From NCBI GenBank assembly GCA_963748095.1, contig CAVVIO010000069.1, positions 62,001-126,000 on the forward strand: a stretch of 64,000 nt of DNA. Reading direction: 5' to 3'. Origin of the DNA: CAVVIO01 sp963748095. GTDB lineage: Bacteria; Bacteroidota; Bacteroidia; Bacteroidales; UBA10428. A program made the position numbers and the translations under genes. Shown here in pieces: positions 20,062 through 29,818 of this stretch; within the stretch, counting starts at the first letter, position 1; every line of letters begins with the position of its first letter. The notes under the pieces were generated by a model. It worked only from the letters and a program-made list of their open reading frames with translations. It was not told the DNA's origin and searched no databases.

Positions 20062-20924
20062 CTATTGATCCTTAAAATTAGATGAATTCTGTAGAAATTC
20101 CATTGCTATCCAATTATTCTTTAAACGGGTACTGTTGTATTTTAAGTTATATTTTTCTCCGGTTTTTTTCATTAGTTGTTCATCAGCAGGCATGATCCCG
20201 CTAATTATCAATTTCCCCTCCGGGACTAAAACACGAACATATATTTCCATATCCTTCAGCAAAATATTACGGTTAATATTCGCGAATATTGTATCGTAAT
20301 TTTCACTACCCAAAAGACTGGAATCACCTTTGAGAATATCTATGTTTTTAATCCGGTTGCGTTCTGCATTTTCAATAGCATTATTATAAGCCCATTCATC
20401 TATATCAATGGCTGTTACTTTTTCTGCACCTTTCATCGAAGCCAATATGCCCAATACTCCTGTTCCGCATCCCATGTCAAGTATCTTTTTTGCCTTTCAG
20501 ATTTTCATCCAGAATTATTTCAGTCATCAGGATAAGTGGTTTCGTGGTGACCCGTTCCAAATGACATTTTTGGTTCGATGATGATCTCAAAGGGATATGA
20601 TTGATTAACCTGATGAAACGGGGCTTTTATAATACACTGGTTATTGATGATAATTGGTTCGAAGTTTTGTTCCCAGACAGCATTCCAGTTTTTTTCTTTT
20701 ATTTCCACTACAGTATAGCTCAGGTCTCCCGACTGGCAAAAATTATAAGGAGAAAGAGTCTTCAGTATATTTTCATCAAAGTCTGCTGTGTTAATATATG
20801 CCTCAAGACCTTCATCTGTTTCCCTGAAACCTTCATAACCGGCTTCACCCAATTCTGCTATGATGATTTCGCGATAGAGATCGGTCTGATTGTTAATTTT
20901 AAAATTGACTGAAATGTAATTCAT
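20062..20924 (-). CDS. prmA: ribosomal protein L11 methyltransferase, apparent double frameshift
   Basis: PrmA trimethylates ribosomal protein L11 using SAM. The N-terminal part (from 20924) reaches MSFGTGHHETTY and then shifts out of frame; the C-terminal part begins at DMGCGTGVLGILAS, the SAM motif I. Two extra bases explain this: one in GG at 20530-20531, one in the six-T run at 20486-20491. Removing both gives a continuous product of about 286 residues with LMTEIILDENLKGKKILD joining the halves. Downstream motifs IFANINRNIL and GKLIISGI fit PrmA. Sequence error is the likely cause. Confidence 0.87.
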
Positions 20925-20961
20925 AAAAACAATTTTTGTCGGGAATTTACAAAAAGCCCCG

Positions 20962-21005
20962 CATAAAAAAACGGCAATAGAAAATTAAATTTACTATTGC
21001 CGTTT
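20962..21005 (-). terminator. rho-independent terminator after tpiA
   Basis: AAACGGCAATAG (20969-20980) pairs with CTATTGCCGTTT (20994-21005). Read on the minus strand, the hairpin ends in a run of seven T residues. It ends the tpiA transcript before prmA. Confidence 0.8.
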
Positions 21006-21047
21006 CATAAAAATTAAACTTAAAGGAATAATTTTAAAAGATCTATG

Positions 21048-21797
21048 TTAAAAGGCATTTACAATTCCCAGAAAATCTTCGGCTTTAAGGGCAGCTCCAC
21101 CAATCAAACCACCGTCAACATCGGGATTGTCAAATAATTCTTTTGCATTGGAAGGTTTGCAGCTTCCACCGTAAAGAATAGAGGTGTCATTTGCGACAGC
21201 GCTTCCGTATTTAGTACTGATGAGATCGCGGATATATTTGTGCATTTCCTGGGCTTGTGCGGATGTGGCTACTTTACCTGTGCCAATAGCCCATACCGGT
21301 TCGTAAGCAATTACTACTTTGCCGAAATCTTCGGCTGAAAGGTCGAACAGGCCTTCTTCGATCTGTTGTTTTACTACTTCGAAATGTCTTTCTGATTCAC
21401 GCTCATCCAGTACTTCTCCGCAACAAAAAATAGGATACAGGTCGTTTTTTAAGGCAAGCTTAACTTTTTTATTCAGGATAGGACCATCTTCCTTATAATA
21501 CAATCTTCTTTCAGAATGTCCGAGGATAACATAATCAGCCCCTGTGGATTTTACCATTTCGGCAGATACTTCACCTGTATATGCACCGCTTTCTTCTGCA
21601 GCACAATTCTGTGCCCCAAGATGAAGGTTTTTTTTACTTATTACCTTGCTTGTTTCCGAAAGATGAATAAAAGGTGTACATATTATAACCGTAACATCAT
21701 TCTCCTGAACTTGCTGATTTACCTGTATGGACAATTCAATGCCTTCTGTCAGGTTTTTATTCATTTTCCAGTTTCCTGCAACAATTTTATTTCTCAT
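21048..21797 (-). CDS. tpiA: triosephosphate isomerase
   Basis: Interconverts dihydroxyacetone phosphate and glyceraldehyde 3-phosphate. 249 residues with GNWKMNK at the N-terminus (catalytic Lys), LGHSERR (catalytic His) and AYEPVWAIGTGK (catalytic Glu), then LYGGSCKPSN and GGLIGGAAL. The gene is followed by its own terminator. The DoxX-family gene lies upstream on the same strand, a neighbourhood I recall from Bacteroides. Confidence 0.98.
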   Translation of the reverse strand: MRNKIVAGNWKMNKNLTEGIELSIQVNQQVQENDVTVIICTPFIHLSETSKVISKKNLHLGAQNCAAEESGAYTGEVSAEMVKSTGADYVILGHSERRLYYKEDGPILNKKVKLALKNDLYPIFCCGEVLDERESERHFEVVKQQIEEGLFDLSAEDFGKVVIAYEPVWAIGTGKVATSAQAQEMHKYIRDLISTKYGSAVANDTSILYGGSCKPSNAKELFDNPDVDGGLIGGAALKAEDFLGIVNAF

Positions 21798-22031
21798 TTT
21801 AAATATGCTTTATATATTGAACTTAATTTTAACTTTTCGGTAATTTAATTCTATACGGCAATTTTTGTATTATTTTTTTCATTGGCCCTATAAACGGCAA
21901 AAGATTTTAAAAGAGAAATGCCATAATTCATAGACAATAATAATCTGTTGTACAGATAAGACCACAAAAATACTAAATTCTGATTTTACTCCTTCTTTTA
22001 CTGTTTATTTATTTAAGCTGATCGAATTGTA

Positions 22032-23297
22032 TTAGTCCTTACTTTTTGAAGTTACTTCATGATCGTTATCTGTAAAATGTTTCCTGATAATGTGAAACAG
22101 GGAAATTGCCAGGAAGAACAAACCAAAAATAGCGATAACTCTTAGCTTTTCCCATCTCTGGCGGTAAGTATTCAATACAAGTTGCAAATAATCTTTCTGG
22201 AGCATTTTTTTTGTGGGAAAATTTTTATAGGACCATTTTCCCAGGATAACACCGTCTTTAATTAATACAAGACCCGGATTGGATCGAATGATGGTTTTAA
22301 GGGTTATATTATCTGTCAGATAAAAAGAAAACTCAGGATTAAGATTATTTTTTGTTTGTGTAATGTCTTTCATGGGGGAAGAAGTAAGACAATAAAAATT
22401 ACAATTCTTATTTTTGCATTCGCTGGCAATCGAATCTGCAGCAATAAGAGCATCTGAATTTGCTTCACTCAATTCAGGTGATATAAGCAAAAAAGAGTAT
22501 CCCTGATCGGACAGTACCTGACTGGTGATATCGTTTCCATCCAATGTAGTAATTGTAAAATCGTGAATAGGAGGGGTGTACCCTTTTTTGATCAGGTTTT
22601 GTTTGGTTTCCACCCAATGCCAGGTAGTATCCTGCCAGGGGAAATTTTTCATGTTAAATTCTTTTTTCACCCCGTTCTTTTCATAGGTCAGGATAGTTTC
22701 GTATTCATCGGTTGGCATACCTGGCGGAATAACCATCTTTTCCGGAATCGAAGTCCCCACTTTGTAGGGCCTGAAATCTATAACGGGCAAATTTCTATAG
22801 CAATATGTTGATATAGATATCCCAAATAAAATGAGAACCCCGGTGAGTATCCATTCAGTTGTTTTCGGGTAGAGAGGGATATATTTTTCACGAGAGATAA
22901 AAATAATAATGGTTGGTAAAAACAGAATAATATTTTTCCAAAATGTTTGCCAGTTGGTTATAACGACAGCATCACCAAAGCATCCGCAGTCAGTTACCGG
23001 GTTGTATAATGCCAGGATAAATGTCAGCACAGTGAAAAAACTCATGAAAAATAGCAGTGCCCATGCAGTTGTTTTCATTCTTATTCCAAGGAGCAGGTTG
23101 ATACCGATAACCATTTCAATTGTACTGAGAATCATTGCCAGTGGAATGGCAAGTGGCGAGAGGAAAAGCATATGAAATGCTTCGAAATAATCAACAAATT
23201 TATAGGCAGATCCCATTGGATCGACTCCTTTTACAAATCCTGAGAAAATAAAGACGAAGCCAACAAATATTCTTGAAATAATTCGGATTGTTTTCAT
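22032..23297 (-). CDS. BT_3928-type DoxX/MauE family membrane protein
   Basis: 421 residues. The first 150 form a four-helix DoxX/MauE-like membrane domain with FSGFVKGVDPMGSAYKF and the conserved NPVTDCGCFGDA motif. One further membrane helix follows near 150-170. The C-terminal periplasmic part (about 250-385) resembles a thioredoxin-like fold but lacks an obvious CxxC (it has CKNKNCNFYC), and a last membrane helix ends the protein. The family may take part in membrane redox or quinone chemistry, but this is not established. It sits between tmk and tpiA. Confidence 0.82.
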   Translation of the reverse strand: MKTIRIISRIFVGFVFIFSGFVKGVDPMGSAYKFVDYFEAFHMLFLSPLAIPLAMILSTIEMVIGINLLLGIRMKTTAWALLFFMSFFTVLTFILALYNPVTDCGCFGDAVVITNWQTFWKNIILFLPTIIIFISREKYIPLYPKTTEWILTGVLILFGISISTYCYRNLPVIDFRPYKVGTSIPEKMVIPPGMPTDEYETILTYEKNGVKKEFNMKNFPWQDTTWHWVETKQNLIKKGYTPPIHDFTITTLDGNDITSQVLSDQGYSFLLISPELSEANSDALIAADSIASECKNKNCNFYCLTSSPMKDITQTKNNLNPEFSFYLTDNITLKTIIRSNPGLVLIKDGVILGKWSYKNFPTKKMLQKDYLQLVLNTYRQRWEKLRVIAIFGLFFLAISLFHIIRKHFTDNDHEVTSKSKD

Positions 23298-23319
23298 TTT
23301 AAAAACCGGTTTTTGAAAA

Positions 23320-24003
23320 TTATTTAATCAGGGGTACGATCATTGAAATTAATTTCCCGAATATTTTTTCAGGAGATAACATATTGCCTGCATTATCACT
23401 ACAGTCAATCAATTGAAACTGATTATCCTTTTCAGCCTGTCGCAAATAAATCTTCCTCACATTTTGCTGAAAATCCAGGTTTTCCTCGTGAATATCGGTA
23501 TTGCCTTTTAAATATTCACGGTCGTTCCCAGTTCTTCCAGATGTAAGGCTGTTGCGTGTAAAATCAAAAGGTACATCGAGAAACAGACTTCTGTCGGGTT
23601 TTGGAATCTGGTAATATTCATATTCCAGTTTCAGTATCCAGTCGGCAAGGAGGTCAATTTCCTTTTCCTCTTTTAATTTCGCGCACTGGAAGGCAATATT
23701 ACTGTTTACATACCGGTCGGCAATAACCAGTAAATCTTCCTGTAACCATGAAGAGATCATACCGGCAGCATCTTTCCGGTCACTTGCGTAAATAAGCGCT
23801 ACCAGGTAGGGATTAACCATATCGATATTTCCCAGTTCACCCCTAAGGAAACGGGCAATTAGCTCACCAAAGAAAGGAGCATCGGTACGCGGGAAATGTA
23901 AAAATTTATATTTAACCTTTTTTTGAGACAGGTATTCCTGCAATAACCTGATTTGTGTTGATTTTCCTGAACCATCAAGACCTTCAATAACAGCAAAACT
24001 CAT
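23320..24003 (-). CDS. tmk: thymidylate kinase
   Basis: Phosphorylates dTMP to dTDP. 227 residues with the P-loop IEGLDGSGKST near residue 7, a DRYVNSNIAFQ motif matching the DR(Y)-S-AYQG substrate signature, and KPDRSLFLDVP. The family member here is a divergent form of the canonical enzyme (Cys replaces Gly after AFQ). The DoxX-family gene follows 22 bases downstream on the same strand. Divergent from folP. Confidence 0.88.
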   Translation of the reverse strand: MSFAVIEGLDGSGKSTQIRLLQEYLSQKKVKYKFLHFPRTDAPFFGELIARFLRGELGNIDMVNPYLVALIYASDRKDAAGMISSWLQEDLLVIADRYVNSNIAFQCAKLKEEKEIDLLADWILKLEYEYYQIPKPDRSLFLDVPFDFTRNSLTSGRTGNDREYLKGNTDIHEENLDFQQNVRKIYLRQAEKDNQFQLIDCSDNAGNMLSPEKIFGKLISMIVPLIK

Positions 24004-24049
24004 ATTAACTGACTGTGAATTATTTTATTTCCGGGTAATTCTATTTTAT

Positions 24050-24057
24050 TACCTTTG
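24050..24057 (+). promoter_or_regulatory. candidate -7 element of the folP promoter
   Basis: TACCTTTG is a perfect match to TAnnTTTG. A start point a few bases downstream would lie inside the first potential start codon of folP (24059), which favours the ATG at 24080. No clear -33 TTTG accompanies it. Confidence 0.4.
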
Positions 24058-24079
24058 GATGCTTAAATTGATCCAAAGA

Positions 24080-24958
24080 ATGAAGCCTAAAGATACATTT
24101 TTTTCAAGAAACTTCAGTCTGAATTGTAACGGTCAGCTTATCGACTTAAATTCCCCGAAAATTATGGGGATTTTGAATATCACACCCGATTCGTTTTACG
24201 ATGGCGGACGTTACACGACCAAAGAAGCTATTTTGAACAGAGTGAGTACATTACTTGATGAGGGGGCCGATTTTATCGATGTAGGTGCTTATTCTTCACG
24301 TCCCGGAGCCAAGGATATTTCTATGGAAGAAGAGTTGAAGCGTTTACATTTTGCGTTAGGTATTATTCGCGAAAAATATCCGGAGGCAATTCTTTCCGTT
24401 GATACTTCCCGGGCGAATGTGGCGAAGGTTGTGGTGACAGATTACAAAGTGGCCATTATTAATGATATTTCTGCAGGAGAGGCCGATCCGGGAATGTTCG
24501 AAAGGATTGCAGAATTGCAGGTGCCCTATATTTTGATGCATATGAAGGGAACACCACAAAACATGCACCTGGATCCTTCATATGATAATATGGTGAAAGA
24601 AATATTCGGTTTTTTCTCCCAAAAAATTAACTTTTTAAAGTCATTGGGTGTAAATGATATTATTATTGATCCCGGGTTTGGATTTGGGAAAACGATAACA
24701 CATAATTACCAATTGTTAAACCAACTTGATACATTTAAAATTTTTGAATTACCCCTAATGATCGGTTTATCGAGGAAATCGATGATATATAAGGTACTGG
24801 ATACAACACCTGAAAAAGCGCTTAACGGGACAACGGCATTAAATATACTTGCATTAGTGAACGGTGCTAATATATTGAGGGTACATGATGTAGCTCCGGC
24901 CGTGGAAACACTGCGGCTTTTCGAACGTTATGTAACTGGATCAACTATTTTAAAATGA
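24080..24958 (+). CDS. folP: dihydropteroate synthase
   Basis: Joins p-aminobenzoate to dihydropterin pyrophosphate in folate synthesis and is the sulfonamide target. Family signatures are MGILNITPDSFYDGG, DVGAYSSRPGA, DISAGEADPG, MHMKGTP, DPGFGFGK and GLSRKS. I chose the ATG at 24080 (292 residues) because a TACCTTTG promoter element lies immediately before an alternative in-frame ATG at 24059 (299 residues). PabB at 59-60 kb supplies its pABA branch. cdaA follows by 37 bases, the usual Bacteroidota pairing. Confidence 0.96.
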   Translation: MKPKDTFFSRNFSLNCNGQLIDLNSPKIMGILNITPDSFYDGGRYTTKEAILNRVSTLLDEGADFIDVGAYSSRPGAKDISMEEELKRLHFALGIIREKYPEAILSVDTSRANVAKVVVTDYKVAIINDISAGEADPGMFERIAELQVPYILMHMKGTPQNMHLDPSYDNMVKEIFGFFSQKINFLKSLGVNDIIIDPGFGFGKTITHNYQLLNQLDTFKIFELPLMIGLSRKSMIYKVLDTTPEKALNGTTALNILALVNGANILRVHDVAPAVETLRLFERYVTGSTILK

Positions 24959-24968
24959 TCTTTTTTTA

Positions 24969-24976
24969 TACCTTTG
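24969..24976 (+). promoter_or_regulatory. candidate -7 element of a cdaA promoter
   Basis: TACCTTTG, a perfect TAnnTTTG match, lies between folP and cdaA, 20 bases before the cdaA ATG. The -33 region is only TTTT-like. cdaA may therefore have its own promoter besides readthrough from folP. Confidence 0.4.
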
Positions 24977-24995
24977 AAAATAGTAATGTATAAAT

Positions 24996-25823
24996 ATGAT
25001 ACAGGCATTTATTACCATACGAATAATTGATATCATTGATATTTTACTGGTAGCATTCTTAATGTACCAGATATACATGCTTATTCGCGATACCCTTGCT
25101 ATTCATATATTTGTGGCAATAATTGCCATCTTGTTACTATGGAAGATTGTGGAACTTACCCAGATGAAACTTCTCGGGTCTATTTTGGGGCAGATCATTG
25201 GTGCAGGAGTTATTGCCATAATTGTATTATTTCAACCTGAAATTAGAAGGTTCCTGATATATATGGGTACCAAATATTTCGGAAATACCCGCATTACACT
25301 TGAAGGGCTGTTTATGTCGGATATTCATGTGGGAGGAACAATTAATATAAATGCCATTGTAAAAGCCTGTATCAATATGGCTAAAAACAGGACAGGAGCG
25401 CTTATCGTTTTAAAAAGGAGATCGCCATTGAATATATACGAGGAAAGCGGTGATATTATCGACGGGCTAACTTCGAACCGATTACTTGAAACCATATTCA
25501 GTAAGCACAGCCCTTTGCACGATGGCGCGGTAATAATCATTAATGATAGGATTCGTGCTGCCAGATGCGTACTTCCGGTATCCGATAATTTCAGTCTTCC
25601 GCCGAATTATGGAATGCGTCACAGAGCAGGGATTGGACTCACAGAACAAACCGATGCCCTGGTAATAATGGTTTCTGAAGAAACGGGAGAAATATCACTG
25701 GCAGAATCGGGAGAAATAACTGCTGTCGATTCTAAAATGCTTTACAGTGCACTCGAAAAAGAATTTGGAGAAAAAAAGAAACCGGGACATGATGCTGACC
25801 CGGCAAAATCATCTGATAAGTAG
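24996..25823 (+). CDS. cdaA: diadenylate cyclase (c-di-AMP synthase)
   Basis: Condenses two ATP into cyclic di-AMP at the membrane. 275 residues with three N-terminal membrane helices (about 8-90), then the DAC domain with the catalytic motifs DGA (Asp176) and RHR (208-210) in GMRHRAGIGLTEQTDA. The closing region is charged. Located between folP and an MscS-type channel. In other bacteria c-di-AMP controls potassium and osmolyte transport, so the neighbouring channel gene is suggestive. The CdaR and GlmM partners of Firmicutes are not nearby. Confidence 0.95.
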   Translation: MIQAFITIRIIDIIDILLVAFLMYQIYMLIRDTLAIHIFVAIIAILLLWKIVELTQMKLLGSILGQIIGAGVIAIIVLFQPEIRRFLIYMGTKYFGNTRITLEGLFMSDIHVGGTININAIVKACINMAKNRTGALIVLKRRSPLNIYEESGDIIDGLTSNRLLETIFSKHSPLHDGAVIIINDRIRAARCVLPVSDNFSLPPNYGMRHRAGIGLTEQTDALVIMVSEETGEISLAESGEITAVDSKMLYSALEKEFGEKKKPGHDADPAKSSDK

Positions 25824-25959
25824 TAATATTATTTATTCATTATTAAAATATTCAATTGTAAGCATAATTTATTCTATAACTGAATTATTGATCTATTTAA
25901 CAAATTCATAAAATGTTATTGAAATTATTAATTTTGAATACTAATTAAAAAAATCATTA

Positions 25960-26793
25960 ATGGATATTCATAATATACTGGATTATACTCTTTTTAAATC
26001 ACAAAAAATTACTGTTACTGTTGCAAGTGTACTTTTAATTCTGCTAATCCTTGTAATTGCACGAACAGTAATCTGGTTGTTGAAACGATTGTTTGACCGT
26101 GAATCATCCCGGAGAAATTTTGATGTCGGCAGTCTGAATGCTGTATATCAGCTTATAAAATATATACTGTGGATTTTTGCTATTTTACTCAGTCTGGATA
26201 CTATAGGTGCAAAGATTACTATATTATTGGCCGGTTCTGCAGCCTTATTGGTTGGTGTGGGTTTAGGATTACAACAGATTTTTCAGGATTTTATTTCAGG
26301 ATTTGTATTGTTGTTTGAAGGGACACTAAAGGTGGGGGACATTGTAGAATTTAAAGACGGGATTGTTGGAAGGGTAAAAGAAATTGGTATCCGGACTTCA
26401 AAAATTGAAACACGCAGTAATTTTATCATGATAGTTCCCAATTCGAAATTTATTACGGATATAGTTATTAACTGGAGCCATATTGAAAAGAGGACCAGAT
26501 TTGATGTTGCTGTCGGTGTAGCTTATGGTTCAGATGTGGAACTGGTGAAGAATTTATTATTGGATTGTGCAAAGGAACATAATGCTGTCAGTAAAAATCC
26601 GGGACCTTTTGTACGTTTCGAAGATTTCGGGAATTCATCACTTGATTTCAAAATTTATTTCTGGAGCAGTAATACATTCGGTGTGGAAAATACTAAAAGT
26701 GATTTGAGATTTAGTATTAATAAGGCATTCAGGGAGAACGGCATTCAAATTCCTTTTCCACAAAGAGATGTACACATTATACCTCCTAAATGA
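25960..26793 (+). CDS. MscS-family mechanosensitive ion channel
   Basis: 277 residues with three membrane helices (about 15-35, 62-82, 87-115). The pore helix region is AGSAALLVGVGLGLQQIFQDFISGF, rich in Gly/Ala as in MscS TM3 (quoted region spans about residues 91-115). The cytoplasmic beta domain has VGDIVEF and VPNSKFITDIVINWSH. Small-conductance channels release solutes on osmotic downshock. It follows cdaA by 136 bases on the same strand. Confidence 0.94.
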   Translation: MDIHNILDYTLFKSQKITVTVASVLLILLILVIARTVIWLLKRLFDRESSRRNFDVGSLNAVYQLIKYILWIFAILLSLDTIGAKITILLAGSAALLVGVGLGLQQIFQDFISGFVLLFEGTLKVGDIVEFKDGIVGRVKEIGIRTSKIETRSNFIMIVPNSKFITDIVINWSHIEKRTRFDVAVGVAYGSDVELVKNLLLDCAKEHNAVSKNPGPFVRFEDFGNSSLDFKIYFWSSNTFGVENTKSDLRFSINKAFRENGIQIPFPQRDVHIIPPK

Positions 26794-26948
26794 CAATTAT
26801 TTTTGGAAAAAGTTGATAAAGCGGACTATAACAGGGCATCAATGAGGATGTATTCTGATTGTTCGTTATTAGGTGAAATAGAATGGTTTAGTAGATTTTA
26901 TAACTTACAGGGTTAAATTTTTTAAACTTCTTGCAGTTTTAAGAATAT

Positions 26949-27617
26949 TTATGCGGATTGTCGGAGCCTTTCTGCTTCCCGTTTCTTTTTACTGAGCAGG
27001 AAGTTTGCTTTGTTTTCTTCCTTTCGTAAAAGTCTTTCGATGTTTTTCTGATGGGTGAAAAGCAATAACACCGAAATAATCAATGAGAATATTACCAGTG
27101 AAGGGGTAGTAGTTTTAAAAATAAATATTACTATAAACGGAAAAGAGAAGCCGGCAACCATTGAACTTAATGAAACATATTTTGTAATGATCAGGGTTAC
27201 GACAAAAACTCCCAGGCAAACTAATGTAGTATTTGGATCTATTGCCAGAATAAAACCAACTAAAGTAGCAACACCCTTACCTCCCTTGAAACCTACATAA
27301 ACAGGGAAAACATGTCCCATAATGGCAGCGATACCCAGCAATAACTGGAAATTGATAAAATCTCCGGTTTCAGGAATGTAATAATCCGTAAGATGGACTA
27401 GATTCACTGCCAGCCAGCCTTTAAAAATATCAAAGGCAAGAACAGTTAAACCGGGTTTCCATCCTAAAATTCTTATCGCATTAGTTGACCCTGCATTCTT
27501 ACTTCCATGCTGTCTGATATCAACGTTGTAAAAAATTCTTCCTATCCAGACAGACGTGGGTATTGACCCCAATAAATAAGCTAAAATCAGGGCCACTATG
27601 TTAAATAATAATGGCAT
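26949..27617 (-). CDS. plsY: glycerol-3-phosphate acyltransferase PlsY
   Basis: Integral membrane enzyme that acylates glycerol 3-phosphate from acyl-phosphate. 222 residues, five or more membrane helices. The three PlsY motifs are present: LGSIPTSVWIGR, GSKNAGSTNAIRILG and VGFKGGKGVATLVG. The C-terminal 35 residues are a basic tail (LLRKEENKANFLLSKKKREA). Converges with the MscS gene. Confidence 0.96.
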   Translation of the reverse strand: MPLLFNIVALILAYLLGSIPTSVWIGRIFYNVDIRQHGSKNAGSTNAIRILGWKPGLTVLAFDIFKGWLAVNLVHLTDYYIPETGDFINFQLLLGIAAIMGHVFPVYVGFKGGKGVATLVGFILAIDPNTTLVCLGVFVVTLIITKYVSLSSMVAGFSFPFIVIFIFKTTTPSLVIFSLIISVLLLFTHQKNIERLLRKEENKANFLLSKKKREAERLRQSA

Positions 27618-27757
27618 TTAAAGAACTGTTTTAAAATGGGCGTGCAAAGTAAGGAATATTTCCATTCCCTGCAAGGAACTGCTCATATATTTTTGTTCCG
27701 GCAATGTTAAACATAACCTATATGTATCTGAATTATAGGCGATTTGATCGAATTTGA

Positions 27758-29368
27758 TTAAATATGTGGACCCGCTGAAACTAGTGCTTTTCCTTCTTCA
27801 TTATCTGTAAATTTCTCGAAATTTTTAATAAACCGTTGTGCCAGATCTTTGGATTTTTCTTCCCATTCGGCAACATTGGAATAAGTATCCCTGGGATCGA
27901 GAATTTTGGGATTTACACCATCTAATGCAACAGGTATCTCCAGGTTAAAATAAGGAATTGTCTTTGTCTTTGCATTATCGATTGACCCGTCTAATATAGC
28001 ATCAATAATTCCCCTAGTATCTTTTATCGAAATCCTTTTGCCGGTTCCATTCCACCCCGTATTTACCAGGTAGGCTGTTGCACCCACAGCTTCCATTCTT
28101 TTAACCAATTCATCACCGTATTTGGTAGGATGTAATAATAGAAATGCTGCTCCGAAGCAGGCTGAGAATGTAGGTTGGGGTGAAGTTACCCCTCTTTCAG
28201 TACCTGCTAGTTTAGCTGTAAACCCGCTCAGAAAATGGTACTTGGTCTGATCGGAAGTAAGTTTGGAAACCGGTGGTAATACACCAAAAGCATCGGCAGT
28301 AAGAAATATTACCATTTTTGCGTGACCCGCTTTTGAGACGGGCTTTACTATATTATCAATATGATAGATCGGATAAGAAACCCGTGTATTTTCAGTTTTT
28401 GAGTTGTCGTCGAAGTCCAGATCTCCATCGGATTTAACCACAACATTTTCGAGTAGGGCATCTCTTTTTATGGCATTATAAATATCCGGTTCGTGTTCTT
28501 TACTTAAGTGAATTGTTTTTGCATAGCAACCTCCTTCAAAATTGAAAATGCCATTGTCATCCCATCCATGTTCATCATCACCAATAAGTGCTCGTTTTGG
28601 ATCGGCGGACAATGTAGTTTTTCCGGTACCCGAAAGTCCGAAGAAAATGGCAGTATTGCCATCTTTACCTGCATTGGCAGAGCAGTGCATGGCTGCAATC
28701 CCGCGAAGTGGCAGGTAATAGTTCATAACCGAAAAAATTCCTTTTTTCATTTCGCCGCCATACCATGAACCAAGAATTACCGATTGTCTTTCTCCCAGGT
28801 TAAAGGCAGCAATTACCTCGCTGTTTAGTTCCTGCTCCTTCCAGTTAGGATTCACTGCCTTTGAAGCATTGAATGTGACAAAATCGGGTTTAAATGATTT
28901 TAGTTCCTCATCGGAAGGACGAATAAACATGTTCTTGACAAAATGGGCCTGCCATGCCACTTCCATAATAAACCTCACATTAATCCTAGTATCCGGATTG
29001 GAGCCACAATAACAATCAACAACATATAATTTTTTCCCGGAAAGCTGATTTACTGCTGTCTTTTTAACATCTTCCCAAACTTCAGGGGTGATGGGTTTGT
29101 TATCATTTTTGCTTTTTTCCGATGTCCACCATACATTATTAACCGATGAAGGTTCTTTTACGATATATTTATCTTTTGGAGAACGTCCTGTAAATATTCC
29201 TGTGTCAACTGCTACGGCTCCTAAATTCGTTAACGTGCCTCTTTCATATCCCTTGAGTTCAGGATTCATTTCATGCTTAAATAATTCTTCAAAAGAACTA
29301 TTATGATAAATTTCCTGTACATCATTTATACCATATATAGCAAGATCTTGAGGTTTCAGTAAGCCCAT
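27758..29368 (-). CDS. pckA: phosphoenolpyruvate carboxykinase (ATP)
   Basis: Interconverts oxaloacetate plus ATP with PEP, CO2 and ADP. 536 residues, full length. Signatures are FTGRSPKDKYIVKEP, the kinase loop FGLSGTGKTTLSADP, the metal motif IGDDEHGWDD and NTGWNGTGKRI. In fermentative Bacteroidota it often runs in the carboxylating direction towards succinate. It is adjacent to ppdK on the same strand, but a 450-base gap with a terminator separates them. Confidence 0.98.
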   Translation of the reverse strand: MGLLKPQDLAIYGINDVQEIYHNSSFEELFKHEMNPELKGYERGTLTNLGAVAVDTGIFTGRSPKDKYIVKEPSSVNNVWWTSEKSKNDNKPITPEVWEDVKKTAVNQLSGKKLYVVDCYCGSNPDTRINVRFIMEVAWQAHFVKNMFIRPSDEELKSFKPDFVTFNASKAVNPNWKEQELNSEVIAAFNLGERQSVILGSWYGGEMKKGIFSVMNYYLPLRGIAAMHCSANAGKDGNTAIFFGLSGTGKTTLSADPKRALIGDDEHGWDDNGIFNFEGGCYAKTIHLSKEHEPDIYNAIKRDALLENVVVKSDGDLDFDDNSKTENTRVSYPIYHIDNIVKPVSKAGHAKMVIFLTADAFGVLPPVSKLTSDQTKYHFLSGFTAKLAGTERGVTSPQPTFSACFGAAFLLLHPTKYGDELVKRMEAVGATAYLVNTGWNGTGKRISIKDTRGIIDAILDGSIDNAKTKTIPYFNLEIPVALDGVNPKILDPRDTYSNVAEWEEKSKDLAQRFIKNFEKFTDNEEGKALVSAGPHI

Positions 29369-29760
29369 ATTTAATCAAATTTATTGGTTAGTAAATCTTT
29401 TTTTCAGTGTAGCAAAAATAGTAAAAAATCCGTTTCTTAAAGCTTTTAAAAGTGCATTGTTATTTTCTTAACAAAGGGGCGGATTACAAATGAGCATCAT
29501 TTATTTCGGGATTTAAAGTATTCGGATTATAGAGCTATGTTTCTGTATTTCTTAATTATAGAAAAAAGAAACGCATTTTAATCAGTACAAATTAAAAAAG
29601 TTAATTCACAATTGTATTATTAAATTTGGAAGAGCAGGGTCCGAATATTTGGACTAATATATATTAATTTTAAATAAATGGCACAAAAATTAAATAAGTG
29701 AAGGATCCTGCAAATGTTTGTTACATTTTATTGATTCTTTCTTTGTCTTGAAATAAAATA
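29369..29760. other. AT-rich region upstream of pckA
   Basis: 392 bases between the pckA start and the ppdK terminator. I see no open reading frame with coding character and no RNA gene. It presumably holds the pckA promoter and possible control sites. A TAAATTTG motif on the minus strand lies only 8 bases before the pckA ATG, too close for a normal leader. Confidence 0.5.
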
Positions 29761-29793
29761 AAAAAGCAGTAATCAATGGATTACTGCTTTTTT
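29761..29793 (-). terminator. rho-independent terminator after ppdK
   Basis: AAAAAGCAGTAATC (29761-29774) and GATTACTGCTTTTT (29779-29792) form a perfect 14-base stem with loop AATG, U-tailed on both strands. It ends the ppdK transcript. Confidence 0.85.
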
Positions 29794-29818
29794 AAAGTAG
29801 TAGTAGTTGTTAAATTCT

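Noticed and set aside
29369..29383. TAAATTTG on the minus strand as pckA promoter
   Set aside because: It is only eight bases from the start codon and has no -33 partner at the right distance.
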